Below, one piece after another: positions 8,401-15,155 of a stretch of DNA of 15,296 nucleotides. Source of the stretch: Mycoemilia scoparia (lineage: Eukaryota > Kickxellomycota > Kickxellomycetes > Kickxellales > Kickxellaceae); assembly GCA_027575805.1 (NCBI GenBank), contig JANBPU010000347.1, positions 1 through 15,296 on the forward strand, read 5' to 3'. The position numbers and the translations under genes are program-made. The notes under the pieces were generated by a model, which worked only from the letters and a program-made list of their open reading frames with translations, did not search any database and had not been told where the DNA came from. Within the stretch, counting starts at the first letter, position 1. Each line of letters opens with the position of its first letter.

Positions 8401-10406
8401 CTGCTTACAGTGGCAAACGAGTTCCTATCGCCCAACCTATTTGTAGTTGAGTTCTGAAGCTCCTGTACGCGTTGCGAATATGGTGTTAAATTAGAATTGG
8501 TTCGAATTCGGTCTGCAGGTGTGCGTCTATTCGGACCAGCATCCATGGCAGATTCTACTCGGGGTGGTGCAAGTGGTGGTTGTTGTCTTGGTGTGTTAAT
8601 GTTATTTCTCAAATGGCCGCCGTGGACTGAATTGTGAGCCAGGGGTGATCTGGTGTCAATAAAGCTGTTGTGTTTGATCCTACGACTCGCAGAAGCATGT
8701 GGATCAGTATTCGATCCCATTGTCATCATCATGTTATCAAGATGTGCACTCTGGCGGTTTCTTGGTACAGAGCTATAGCCTGGAGGTGGAAAAGCAGAAT
8801 CAACAGCAGAATCGATGTCCGGAGTAGACATGGTTTGCTTTCGACGCCAAGATAGGTAACTAGTTCCTCGAGAGAATCTCCTCTCTGATCCTGAACCTCC
8901 ACCAGTAACAGAGGCAGCAGATGAATAGTTGTTATTATGGGCAGCAGCAGAAGAAATGACTCCACCATAATCGCTTCTAACATCATCGATTACAGCTGTT
9001 TGGGCTCTTCCACGCCATTGAGGAGCATCTGAAGAATTGTTTGAAAAATTCCTACTATTGACAACACCAACAGCAGCAGCTGACGAAGCGCGACCAGAAA
9101 CGATACCCGCTGCAGCAGACGATGAGCTATAGCGATTTAGAGAAGATGGCGGTGTAGAATAATGAGACGTGTATTCAGATTGACCTCCGCCACTACTATT
9201 ACCACCAACAATGGCAGTAACAGCATCACCTTTGCCGTAGTTAGAAGTGTTTCCATCATATATACCATCATTACTATTTATACCACTTCTCATGCCCATG
9301 ATATCGGCAGCAGTAGCGGCGCGTTCTCGATTTGATGAATTCTTTCTAACCAAGCTACCTTCTTTTCCCGCAATGATGCTACGGTTGACATAGCTGGTAG
9401 CATTAGTTGTCAAATTTATTTCATCGTCGCTACTGGAATGGTATTCGAATGTATCATTACTAGCCATTCGTTTTAGATAAGAACTGTCGTTGGGATTTCC
9501 ACCAGCCGAGAATGGTCGGCCAGCAATAATTGGATGACCACCAGAACCACCTTGTGCTGATGATGTTACGGGTCTACCGTAAGCACCAACATTCCTCCTG
9601 ATGCCTAATTCAGAAGATGCAGCTGGGCCGATCGGAGGCCTCTGACTGCCACCACCACCACCATCTGTGGTAGTACCCATCACTCGAGGAGATAAGGGAC
9701 TAATATTATCATTAATGCCTGCAGTATTAGATGATGCACTATTGCCGATCCTCGATGGGGACATCATGGTTCCCAAGTTTGCAGCATCGCTGCTGGCTGC
9801 CCTGGGCGATTCGTGTGTATAGGAAGCAGACAACACGCGATTTTGCTTATAGCCCATTCGACTACTTCTTGAAGCTCCTGTTGGACTAATATTATTGTTA
9901 TTGTAAGCGGGTATTGATGGTGAAGTGGTGGTTTTATTGTTGTGTGAGAAGTTTGATTGAGAAGTAGAATTTTTGTAAGCATCAGTGTCCGCCATCGTAC
10001 TCGATTGTTTATAGTGATCGGTCGTCAGTCCTCCACCCCTGCCACTGAGTCTTCTGTTTCTTTCGCTGGCATTATTGACACTGCCATTGTCGCCATACGT
10101 TGTGATGCCCAGGCTGTATGCGTAAGCATTATTTGGTGACACCGATACAGTTGGTCTCCCACGAGCTCCAGGGGAGTGGCGACCATTATTGGTAACAGCA
10201 GTGGAATTATAGTTATTCTCAAAAAGTCCAGCAGGAGGAGAAGTACCAGCTAAAGAACCTGAGGCGTTATCATTTGAAGAATTTTTTGGCATTGGTATGG
10301 TAGTATTGTTGTTTACGTCTGGGGAGCTGACTTTGAATGTAGAATGGTCATAATTGTAGTCTTTATGTTTTGTTGCGGATTCACTGAAAGTAGGAAAGGC
10401 TTCCAT
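5427..10406 (-). CDS. CM1-domain (centrosomin/Mto1-like) coiled-coil protein
   Basis: A 1659-residue frame without introns, starting in a strong context (ATCAAAATGG). Residues 1 to about 1010 are low-complexity and probably disordered: Ser, Asn, Gly, Ala and Thr runs (for example five Gly at 249-253), many Ser/Thr-Pro sites (ISPLSPR near 235-241, DTRSPLA near 584-590) and basic RRxS sites (RRLS 118, RRFS 509, RRYS 873). At about 1013-1085 is a CM1/Cnn_1N-like segment with core QELLQENFDLRLRNKILSDA. In known proteins (Drosophila centrosomin, CDK5RAP2, S. pombe Mto1 and Pcp1, Aspergillus ApsB) CM1 binds and activates the gamma-tubulin complex. Coiled coils follow at about 1108-1176, 1274-1382 and 1446-1500; an acidic patch (1538-1575) and a Pro/Ser/Gly-rich tail end the protein. 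Inferred role: microtubule nucleation at the spindle pole body or other organising centres, probably controlled by phosphorylation. A C-terminal targeting domain (PACT or MASC) is not evident to me. Mto1-like and Pcp1-like subclasses cannot be separated by eye. Confidence 0.85.
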   Translation of the reverse strand: MEAFPTFSESATKHKDYNYDHSTFKVSSPDVNNNTTIPMPKNSSNDNASGSLAGTSPPAGLFENNYNSTAVTNNGRHSPGARGRPTVSVSPNNAYAYSLGITTYGDNGSVNNASERNRRLSGRGGGLTTDHYKQSSTMADTDAYKNSTSQSNFSHNNKTTTSPSIPAYNNNNISPTGASRSSRMGYKQNRVLSASYTHESPRAASSDAANLGTMMSPSRIGNSASSNTAGINDNISPLSPRVMGTTTDGGGGGSQRPPIGPAASSELGIRRNVGAYGRPVTSSAQGGSGGHPIIAGRPFSAGGNPNDSSYLKRMASNDTFEYHSSSDDEINLTTNATSYVNRSIIAGKEGSLVRKNSSNRERAATAADIMGMRSGINSNDGIYDGNTSNYGKGDAVTAIVGGNSSGGGQSEYTSHYSTPPSSLNRYSSSSAAAGIVSGRASSAAAVGVVNSRNFSNNSSDAPQWRGRAQTAVIDDVRSDYGGVISSAAAHNNNYSSAASVTGGGSGSERRFSRGTSYLSWRRKQTMSTPDIDSAVDSAFPPPGYSSVPRNRQSAHLDNMMMTMGSNTDPHASASRRIKHNSFIDTRSPLAHNSVHGGHLRNNINTPRQQPPLAPPRVESAMDAGPNRRTPADRIRTNSNLTPYSQRVQELQNSTTNRLGDRNSFATVSSLSNFTIEGDSWMNRQAGASLDDSQMYAHTPARMAALPNPQTAGGITNNTQVDTLLATTNMLDDSPSSIAERMHKFNAAGSSGLMRATTATTTYAQSEAATESAVNRGGLYASSASVRSRANSRALPNDTLSDNGLWSSPRNHRHIHENGYGFSNQQRGYQGGAGGQYESPSAVAAAAMGHMGGLNTGSSAEPPNIITALTGRERRYSFNASNHMTSPNGGVRPMSVSGATNNPGSPLLGSASSVGGVVNRPFAHHRRGNSGSTNPRVQGDVLACTQNRPHVKSPSTTATNHFHQQQYGQSQTVAMNKSSSKQSGGAGGIKSSPETGEENDDANGSTANNNNTAYYDLRAQSQKVQELLQENFDLRLRNKILSDALEETSSDSIKKLAHDYERACKSNRKASEKIKELLEKIQYLTEANDGLIYQVNNPPKCNLVHGMTEDEKRHIQDLEIRVQDFEEKNVDLEEELNRVRQELNVQEESCSQLQKDLMQEKENADNWRQLALQRQQANSSFNSPHGHVSAYRGSPDYRGGDLAGGMNTPPAAYIARSGTGATSETLGNPSEGSEVDWSERSPRHLSTPQQERLLNAPRHKLNSPSFKSNIFTSVHAAREQVEALEKQVAELQNKCKNEHYLYLEVREAHDKLTQDYENLEKIYREDVENYESELNQLRENNSTLQAEHDEIRTKLEELMHVKQEIEQQLRDAEQELEHQRKVSGEDDGPNAARIISPQPSTAPSSRSSQRNNVVSEPTNIGTASENDDGEGYNTTEYHSTSAGGTGDSIALQHMINHLRDELESRNNKICHLENTLSDLNECLNEERALYKVNQELVKSCLQDVVVSPTRLGAVEARLRDLRLAQSMSSMDSALSMYTADEGFDNSSSYDEGEDNDEGEGLDDDRGLQMEGHDFDDDFHNQRHHEQSSLKSPQFEHMKSTAYFDDSIYKPIRASGLQLTTPFSPQPSGSQPSPISIGGGGEANQEVPVDLDHSDPVSPIF
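7152..7370 (-). other. CM1-like segment of the large coiled-coil protein
   Basis: Codes for residues about 1013-1085. It begins at an amphipathic helix with SQKVQELLQENFDLRLRNKI, where the ENFDLRLR core matches the ENFNLKLR-type core of CM1 in fungal and animal gamma-tubulin receptors, followed by LSDALEE and a Lys/Glu heptad region to KIQYLTEANDGLI. Calling this CM1 rests on memory of the family pattern, not a profile search. Confidence 0.75.
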
Positions 10407-11340
10407 TTTGATATGGTTTTAAAGGAGAATAGAGCTGGACTTTTTGGTTTAAAATACAAATTGGGTATTTGGCGTAGGCTTGTAGGGGTAGCTTATATAA
10501 TATGTTGGGATATATTATACAAAAGCCAAATTGTTGCTGAATGGTATATGTATATAGGTTTATACGGTTGTTTTCTGGAATGCAAGACAAGCACTTCAAA
10601 GTGCAAGCGATTTAGCGTGAGGTTTAAAAGATAGGTAGAGAGCGAAAAAGATGGACCACCAAAGTATTTAGTGAGTAATGTGAGGTAGGTGGTAAAAAGT
10701 AAAGAAGACGAGGGCGGGAGAAAGAGAGAGAGCTCGCTTCGACACCAAGAACCAACAGTGCAGTTGTTGCTGGTTGGTGGTCGTGCTCGTGGTAGTGTGG
10801 GAAGAGGGTGATTGGTAAAAGAGCTGGAAAAGCAGCGAAACAAACAGGTGTCAGAAAAGAATACTAAACGGGAGAGAGAGGAAGAAAAGGAGTAAAGAGG
10901 AAGAGGTGAGGATTAGCGAGTGGTGGCAGAAATTAGGCAAATCCTGAAGGAGGAAGGTTATGATGACAGACACAAAAAACAAAAATAGGAGCCAGAGAAG
11001 CAGGGACAAAAAGAAATAAAAACAAAAAAGCGCATACAAACACTAACAGCTTTTTGTCTCTGGATTAACAACAATAGCATGCATACACATCCACGCACAC
11101 ACAGCGAATACGGGTGGTGATAACCGTCTTCTTCAATTACTCGACTCTGGGATCCAGGCCGGCGTACTGTTACTACAATCAAAGCAAAAAACAAAGGGAA
11201 AGGAAAGATAGTAAAAAGAAAGAGGATGTGTGTTTGTCAGTACCAACTTGAAGGGCTTTGATGAAAGAAAGGAAGCAACGGAGAAAGATTATAGAGTGTG
11301 GTTGAAGATACCTGAACTTCATTTCCTCTCCCAGACCTTT
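10407..11340 (-). promoter_or_regulatory. Promoter/5' leader of the CM1-protein gene, pyrimidine-rich
   Basis: On the plus strand the interval, especially 10620-11040 and 11180-11300, is dominated by A and G (GGGAGAGAGAGGAAGAAAAG is typical), so on the gene's own strand it is a long C/T-rich tract. Such tracts are common in strongly used or housekeeping fungal promoters and 5' leaders. Short open frames on the minus strand here consist almost wholly of Leu, Ser, Phe and Pro and are shadows of this composition. A leader intron is possible but I could not define one. Promoter function is inferred from position. Confidence 0.5.
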
Positions 11341-11960
11341 CAATTTATATTCCAATGTCTTTGAGATTACATGTGCCCCTTCATCAAAGATCCACACATA
11401 CATACGCCATTATCTCCATCTCACAAAGCAGATAGCATACATTATATGGTACCAAAAAGCCCATGGATGTGCCCATCGCGAAAGGCACTTGCCCACACCC
11501 AGCACTGGAGTACGGCCATAAAGGAACATGAAAAACCCGCCCGTTGGGTTAGGTTGATATGGCTTGGCTGTGGCATGTTCCTAACCTACCACCCTCCCTC
11601 ACTTTCTCAGGCAAAGTTCACAGCATCCTGGCAAAACATAAACCTGTTATCTCCGCAAAAGGCAGATCGGACCCTATCCTTCACCATGGTTTACCCAATG
11701 TGCGTCCATCAGGACATACGCAAGAATAGCTTGTTACCAGCCCCGCACACTGGCTGTTTCCCACTGCTTAGACTAGAAAGTCGTGATTGCATGCTATTGT
11801 GGGTGGGCCTAGCATGAAAAAATTGACACCTCTGACTGGGGCAAACATTTGGGCAGATTTGACTGTGAATTGGTGCCTAGCAAGCTGTAGTGGCCCTCTG
11901 TCTTTTGGCATGCCTTTATGCACCATGCATGCATGCATTAAATGGTTATATACTTTAATA
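11341..11960. other. Locally GC-richer block with a doubtful 148-codon frame
   Basis: A plus-strand open frame at 11371-11817 would encode 148 residues starting MCPFIKDPHI, but it has no recognisable domain, is scattered with Trp, His, Pro and Met, and has no obvious splice partner. The block from about 11440 to 11930 is visibly richer in G and C than its surroundings and ends in an ATGC microsatellite. It could be a decayed mobile element or former exon. I do not annotate a gene. Confidence 0.35.
11925..11938. repeat. ATGC tetranucleotide microsatellite
   Basis: Three and a half ATGC units (ATGCATGCATGCAT) at the right edge of the GC-richer block. Confidence 0.7.
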
Positions 11961-12017
11961 AACTGAAAAGAAAAAAGGTTTGGTACAATTTCGAACAACC
12001 ACAACCACGAATCCCAA

Positions 12018-12080
12018 CCATTGTTGAATATCAATTATCCACCCAGCCTTTTCAATTGTTGAGATTCAATTATTAACCAC
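12018..12080 (+). repeat. Imperfect tandem direct repeat
   Basis: CCATTGTTGAATATCAATTA (12018) is repeated 35 bp later as CAATTGTTGAGATTCAATTA (12053), each followed by a T/C-rich CCAC-containing end. Two imperfect units; function unknown. Confidence 0.4.
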
Positions 12081-12616
12081 GACAACACAATTCTCCTTTG
12101 ACCTGCTATCCATCCAAAACCCAACTTCTTGGGCAACAACCTATTTTATGTTCTATTCAGCCATTTGGTGGTCAATGGATTATAAAGTAAGTGCCGTGAG
12201 GACTAGGGCAGATCCGTATGGCTTACACACACACACAAAAGGGGCTTAAAAAGCCACAGGCTCAATTGTCATAGCCACCCAACATCTTTCATTGCTTTAT
12301 ATTGTTCGTCCTTGCCATTAACCTAAATTTCTGTGTCCATACCTGCGCCCCAGCTGCACAGAAAACTAGCGCCTGAGTCTCGGTGTAACTCTTGGCTTGC
12401 TTCAGTGTAATGCCCATCTGTGGGCTTACAATGCACCCAAACCTCTGTATGAGTGTATCAAAGGGGCCAACGGCGGCCCAACCTACTTATTGCCCATCTG
12501 CCCCACCAAATCTCGTCTCAGCTTGACACCCGCACATATACATAAATGGACAAGAGTGTTATGATGATTTAAAATGACGATACGATATATGAGCTTGGAA
12601 AATGGTGGGAAGCTAA
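12081..12616. other. Spacer, no gene seen
   Basis: Contains a short CA run (12225-12237). There is a moderately GC-rich stretch at about 12340-12540 with echoes such as GCCCATCTG (about 12413 and 12493). A minus-strand open frame (12483-12740) runs out of a family A element and is not a gene. Nothing else is supportable. Confidence 0.4.
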
Positions 12617-12739
12617 TGGGTGGGTATTTTTGAAGAGCTAAAGACAGAGTATAGTGATAATACAGGCTTGCCAATATGCATGATGAAACTACCGGCCTAC
12701 CAGTAAAAGCTACTCTAGCCCTTTGATAATAATGATCCA
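12617..12739 (-). repeat. Family A element, second internal type, inverted
   Basis: The ends are TGGGTGGGTATTTTTGAAGA on the left and, reverse-complemented, TGGATCATTATTATCAAAGG on the right, both matching the family A terminal repeat with substitutions. Read on the minus strand, the interior has GGTAGTTTCATCATGCATA, the same block found inside the copy at 13476-13603. The two copies therefore form a subtype distinct from those with the ATTTGGCTG interior. Open frames on opposite strands through the two copies both translate to VVSSCIL, which shows shared DNA rather than shared protein. Confidence 0.6.
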
Positions 12740-12895
12740 ATGTGAATCCGATTCAATAAAATACAGCTTGCTCAATGATTATTGTGACAATGATGGTGAT
12801 ATAAGAGTTTGAGGAATTGAAAGATACCAATAAAAAGCCTGTTTTATATCAATCCAACTCACTGGCTCAGAGCCCTTTTGCAATGCAGGATAGGT

Positions 12896-12997
12896 GTAGT
12901 TATTTTTGAAGGGCTAAGCTTTACTAATTTCAACTTGCATATTGGCCACCATATATTCTCATTGATAACAATAGTTTAGCCCTTCAAAAATAACTAC
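12896..12997 (+). mobile_element. Family A element with perfect 22-bp inverted ends
   Basis: GTAGTTATTTTTGAAGGGCT followed by AA (12896-12917) is exactly complementary to the right end (12976-12997). The ~58 bp interior matches neither of the two other internal types. Length 102 bp, non-coding. The perfect ends suggest it is the youngest copy here, or that arms were kept identical by hairpin-driven conversion. No target duplication is evident, because the right flank continues straight into a different family A fragment. Confidence 0.7.
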
Positions 12998-13070
12998 CCA
13001 TTTGGCTGTGATTGTTGTCCCTATAATCGTTGGCGGCCTCTAAAGACACCCTTTAAATCATCACCCATAT
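12998..13070 (+). repeat. Right half of a family A element, fused to the preceding copy
   Basis: Starts with CATTTGGCTGTGATTGTTGT, then CCCTATAATCGTTGGCGGCC, the conserved middle block. It ends in a diverged terminal repeat that reverse-complements to ATATGGGTGATGATTTAAAG followed by GGTG. The left half is missing, and its place is taken by the 102-bp element ending at 12997. The junction falls exactly at CATTTGGCTG. Confidence 0.6.
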
Positions 13071-13302
13071 CGTCTCACAAGCATGTCGCAGCATCAATTG
13101 TAAAATGCTGCCCCAAAAATACATTACATGTATCCATCCAGCATTCCTTCTTCGCGTAGAAAATTTATGTCTCACTCTGACTCTCAACATTTAAATATTT
13201 TCTCAGATCGAAATCGACGACCTAAAGTACGCCGTCATCGACATCACCATTTTATTAACTCGATTTGCTAGAATATATATATCAGATATTCATTCTCTCT
13301 CA

Positions 13303-13445
13303 ATATGGAAAGATTTCACTTGGGATCAAGCATATTGCAGGCAGAAATGGGCCCTCATCAGATTTTGGTCCAATCATCGGCTGTTTTATATGTAGCTTCT
13401 AGGAGCTCACTTTTGCCTAAAGTCTTGTGGAGTATGCCAATATAT
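13303..13445 (+). repeat. Family B repeat copy
   Basis: ATATGGAAAGATTTCACTTG, GGCAGAAATGGGCCCTCATC, AGATTTTGGTCCAATCATCG, GAGCTCACTTTTGCCTAAAG, TCTTGTGGAGTATGCC. Same block order as the copies at 4437 and 14583. The plus-strand open frame 13305-13568 runs through this copy and the next family A element and is not a gene. Confidence 0.65.
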
Positions 13446-13475
13446 GCTCCTCATTACACCTACGTACATATCATT

Positions 13476-13603
13476 TGGATGATTATTTTTGAAGGGCTAC
13501 TAATTCTTGCTGGTAGTTCAGTAGTTTCATCATGCATACTACTGGCCAGCCTACTACATTATCATTGATAATATTAATTTAACCCTTCAAAAATAACTAC
13601 CCA
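13476..13603 (+). repeat. Family A element, second internal type
   Basis: The left end TGGATGATTATTTTTGAAGG and the right end, reverse-complemented TGGGTAGTTATTTTTGAAGG, are the family A terminal repeat. The interior contains CAGTAGTTTCATCATGCATA, shared with the inverted copy at 12617-12739. Length 128 bp. Confidence 0.65.
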
Positions 13604-14286
13604 TTTGCGTTAATTGCGTTTGTTTGTTTGTTTTGTCTGTAAAAATTGCTGCAGTTGACTTCTGCTATTACTTGTTCAGATCTATTTAATATTTCCTTAA
13701 ACACTCACAACACAGGCGATTGCTTAGATAAATCTACGATGTGTTGCTTTTGATTGTCGCCGGTGTTTTTGATATATATATCAACAAAAAAAGAGCATCA
13801 AACACACACTCAAGCCCAGCATATATTAAAAATTGCAATGTGTAAATGTATGTAACCCCCCTAATCATCCCTCTCTTTAACACAACCCTATAACTCAATC
13901 TCAACCACCATTGCACACATATTCTTAGTCCAAACTCGTATGCACCCGCATTCAGCTAGATTTATTTGTATTCTGTTCGAACATCATAGATGTGCAAAGT
14001 GGTCTCTTTTTTTGTTCTTTTAGCCATATATGTATATATAATATGTGCGTGCGTGCGTGCGTGCGTGTAAACTTGCCATCTGGATCAGCGTCAATTTCAC
14101 AATGGCTTATACACAATACTACTACAATGGATTGTACTTTTTTACATTGGCAGACAAATAGATTAATATATACTTTTTCTATGCTCTTTCGACTTTTTCG
14201 TTTTCTTTGTAGAGTAGTGCTTTATTATCTATGGCCTTTATCAATCAGTGTTTAACTTGTTTCTTTTTTGTTTGTTCGTTTGATAG
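13604..14286. other. Spacer upstream of a doubtful exon
   Basis: AT-rich with T-rich runs. A GTG-started plus-strand frame at 13992-14255 passes through a GTGC microsatellite and has no recognisable domain. The last ~35 bases (GTTTAACTTG followed by a T/G-rich tract and GATAG) resemble the 3' end of a fungal intron, but I could not find a convincing donor and upstream exon. Confidence 0.35.
14045..14068. repeat. GTGC tetranucleotide microsatellite
   Basis: Five GTGC units plus GTGT. Confidence 0.85.
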
Positions 14287-14408
14287 ATCTGTTGGATACA
14301 GTACTCACAGGAACACTTGCAAAACAAGGGATTCAGTGGGATTTATCATTGACCAGAGTGCCAGAAGCTGCCCTGAGCAGACAGTTTGAATGTGGATCAT
14401 TATTTTTA
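14287..14408 (+). other. Possible exon or gene fragment
   Basis: After an acceptor-like TTTGATAG, one plus-strand frame stays open for 41 codons with protein-like composition (DLLDTVLTGTLAKQGIQWDL followed by SLTRVPEAALSRQFECGS), then runs into a CA repeat and a stop at 14436. The other two plus frames stop sooner. I do not recognise a family. No clear donor site follows; GTTTGA and GTGGAT are the only candidates. It may be a real exon, a decayed gene fragment or chance. Confidence 0.2.
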
Positions 14409-14410
14409 GC

Positions 14411-14434
14411 CACACACACACATATACACACACA
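14411..14434. repeat. CA dinucleotide microsatellite
   Basis: CACACACACACATATACACACACA-type run with one ATAT interruption. Confidence 0.8.
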
Positions 14435-14582
14435 TTAATATAATATTAAATTGTCCCAACAATAACATCAACAACTATTTATTACAATAATTGTCATTGG
14501 TTCTCATTTGAATTTATTGGTGTTAAATTGCTGAGTTTCAAATATGTTGAATAGACGCTCGTTTTGACCTACAGTTTGCACT

Positions 14583-14738
14583 ATATGGGGGGGGGGGGAA
14601 TTTTACTATTTATCAAATCTATGTTAAGCAGAAGTGGGCCCTCGTCAGATTTTGATTCACAAACCTTCAGCCAATCCATATACACAGCTATTCCTGGGGA
14701 CTCACTTTGCCTAAAGCCCTGTGAACTTTGATCATATT
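14583..14738 (+). repeat. Family B repeat copy with a G12 run
   Basis: Begins ATAT followed by twelve G, then AATTTTACTATTTATCAAAT, TTAAGCAGAAGTGGGCCCTC, GTCAGATTTTGATTCACAAA, GGACTCACTTTGCCTAAAGC, CCTGTGAACTTTGATCATAT. It has all the B blocks. The twelve G sit where the other copies have GGAAAG or GGGAAG, so the run has expanded within the element. It ends directly at the start of the next family A element. A minus-strand frame 14581-14817 crossing both is not a gene. Confidence 0.65.
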
Positions 14739-14845
14739 GGTAATAATTTTTGAAGGGTGAAAGTTTACTAGTAAACCTGGACATCCATTTGGCTGCGATT
14801 GCTGTCCCTATAATCACTCACTCTTCAAAAATTATTACCAATATG
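14733..14845 (+). mobile_element. Family A element, long inverted ends with TA borders
   Basis: The left end CATATTGGTAATAATTTTTG then AAGGGTGA matches the reverse-complemented right end CATATTGGTAATAATTTTTG then AAGAGTGA, with one mismatch in 28. The interior has TTTACTAGTAAA and ATTTGGCTGCGATTGCTGTC, CCTATAATCACT, as in the copy at 1893. A TA dinucleotide stands just outside TTGGTAA at both ends, consistent with a TA target duplication as in Tc1/mariner-type elements. The full element is 113 bp including the flanking palindrome. Confidence 0.75.
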
Positions 14846-14974
14846 GGTAGCTGTTTTTAAAGTTTGACTATTTGCTAACAGGCTGTGGTCACACATTTGG
14901 CTGTGATTGTGCCCCTATAATCGTTGGCAGCCACCAAAAGGTACTGCACACCCTTCAAAAACTATTACCCATAT
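14841..14974 (+). mobile_element. Family A element adjoining the previous one
   Basis: The left end ATATGGGTAGCTGTTTTTAA and the right end, reverse-complemented ATATGGGTAATAGTTTTTGA, are a diverged terminal repeat pair. The interior has ATTTGGCTGTGATTGTGCCC and CTATAATCGTTGGCAGCC. It shares the five bases ATATG (14841-14845) with the preceding element, so the two abut through one TA. Length 134 bp. Confidence 0.7.
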
Positions 14975-15085
14975 CCGCGTATATGTTTTTCGTACTATTA
15001 TATAATGCTGAACAAAGAAGATGGATAATACTAACAAAATATGATTTTAATGGTTAAAAACCCCTTTGATACAAAATATGCAAAA

Positions 15086-15123
15086 CTACTACTATTATTA
15101 TTACTATTATTGTTACTATATAA
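15086..15123. repeat. Degenerate ACT/ATT trinucleotide tract
   Basis: ACTACTACTATTATTATTAC and continuation, just downstream of the stop of the minus-strand gene at the window edge, so probably in its 3' untranslated region. Confidence 0.55.
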
Positions 15124-15155
15124 TCGCTGCTGTTTTCCAACATGCCTTATATTTT

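Noticed and set aside
8128..8457. 109-codon plus-strand frame
   Set aside because: Antisense shadow of the CM1-protein coding sequence, with no independent support.
10493..11194. Several overlapping minus-strand frames rich in Leu, Ser and Phe upstream of the CM1 gene
   Set aside because: They translate the C/T-rich promoter tract and look like composition, not genes. Upstream regulatory frames cannot be excluded but none is singled out.
11371..11817. 148-codon plus-strand open frame as a gene
   Set aside because: No recognisable domain, odd composition rich in Trp, His, Pro and Met, and no splice partner. Long enough to occur by chance in a GC-richer block.
13992..14255. 87-codon plus-strand frame spliced to the exon-like segment at 14287
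   Set aside because: Joining at GTAGAG (14209) keeps a frame open, but the upstream frame has only a GTG start, passes through a GTGC microsatellite and shows no protein-like pattern.
1..14974. The spaced repeats as a CRISPR-like array
   Set aside because: Spacing is irregular over kilobases, copies occur in both orientations, units are inverted-repeat elements, and the genes are eukaryotic.
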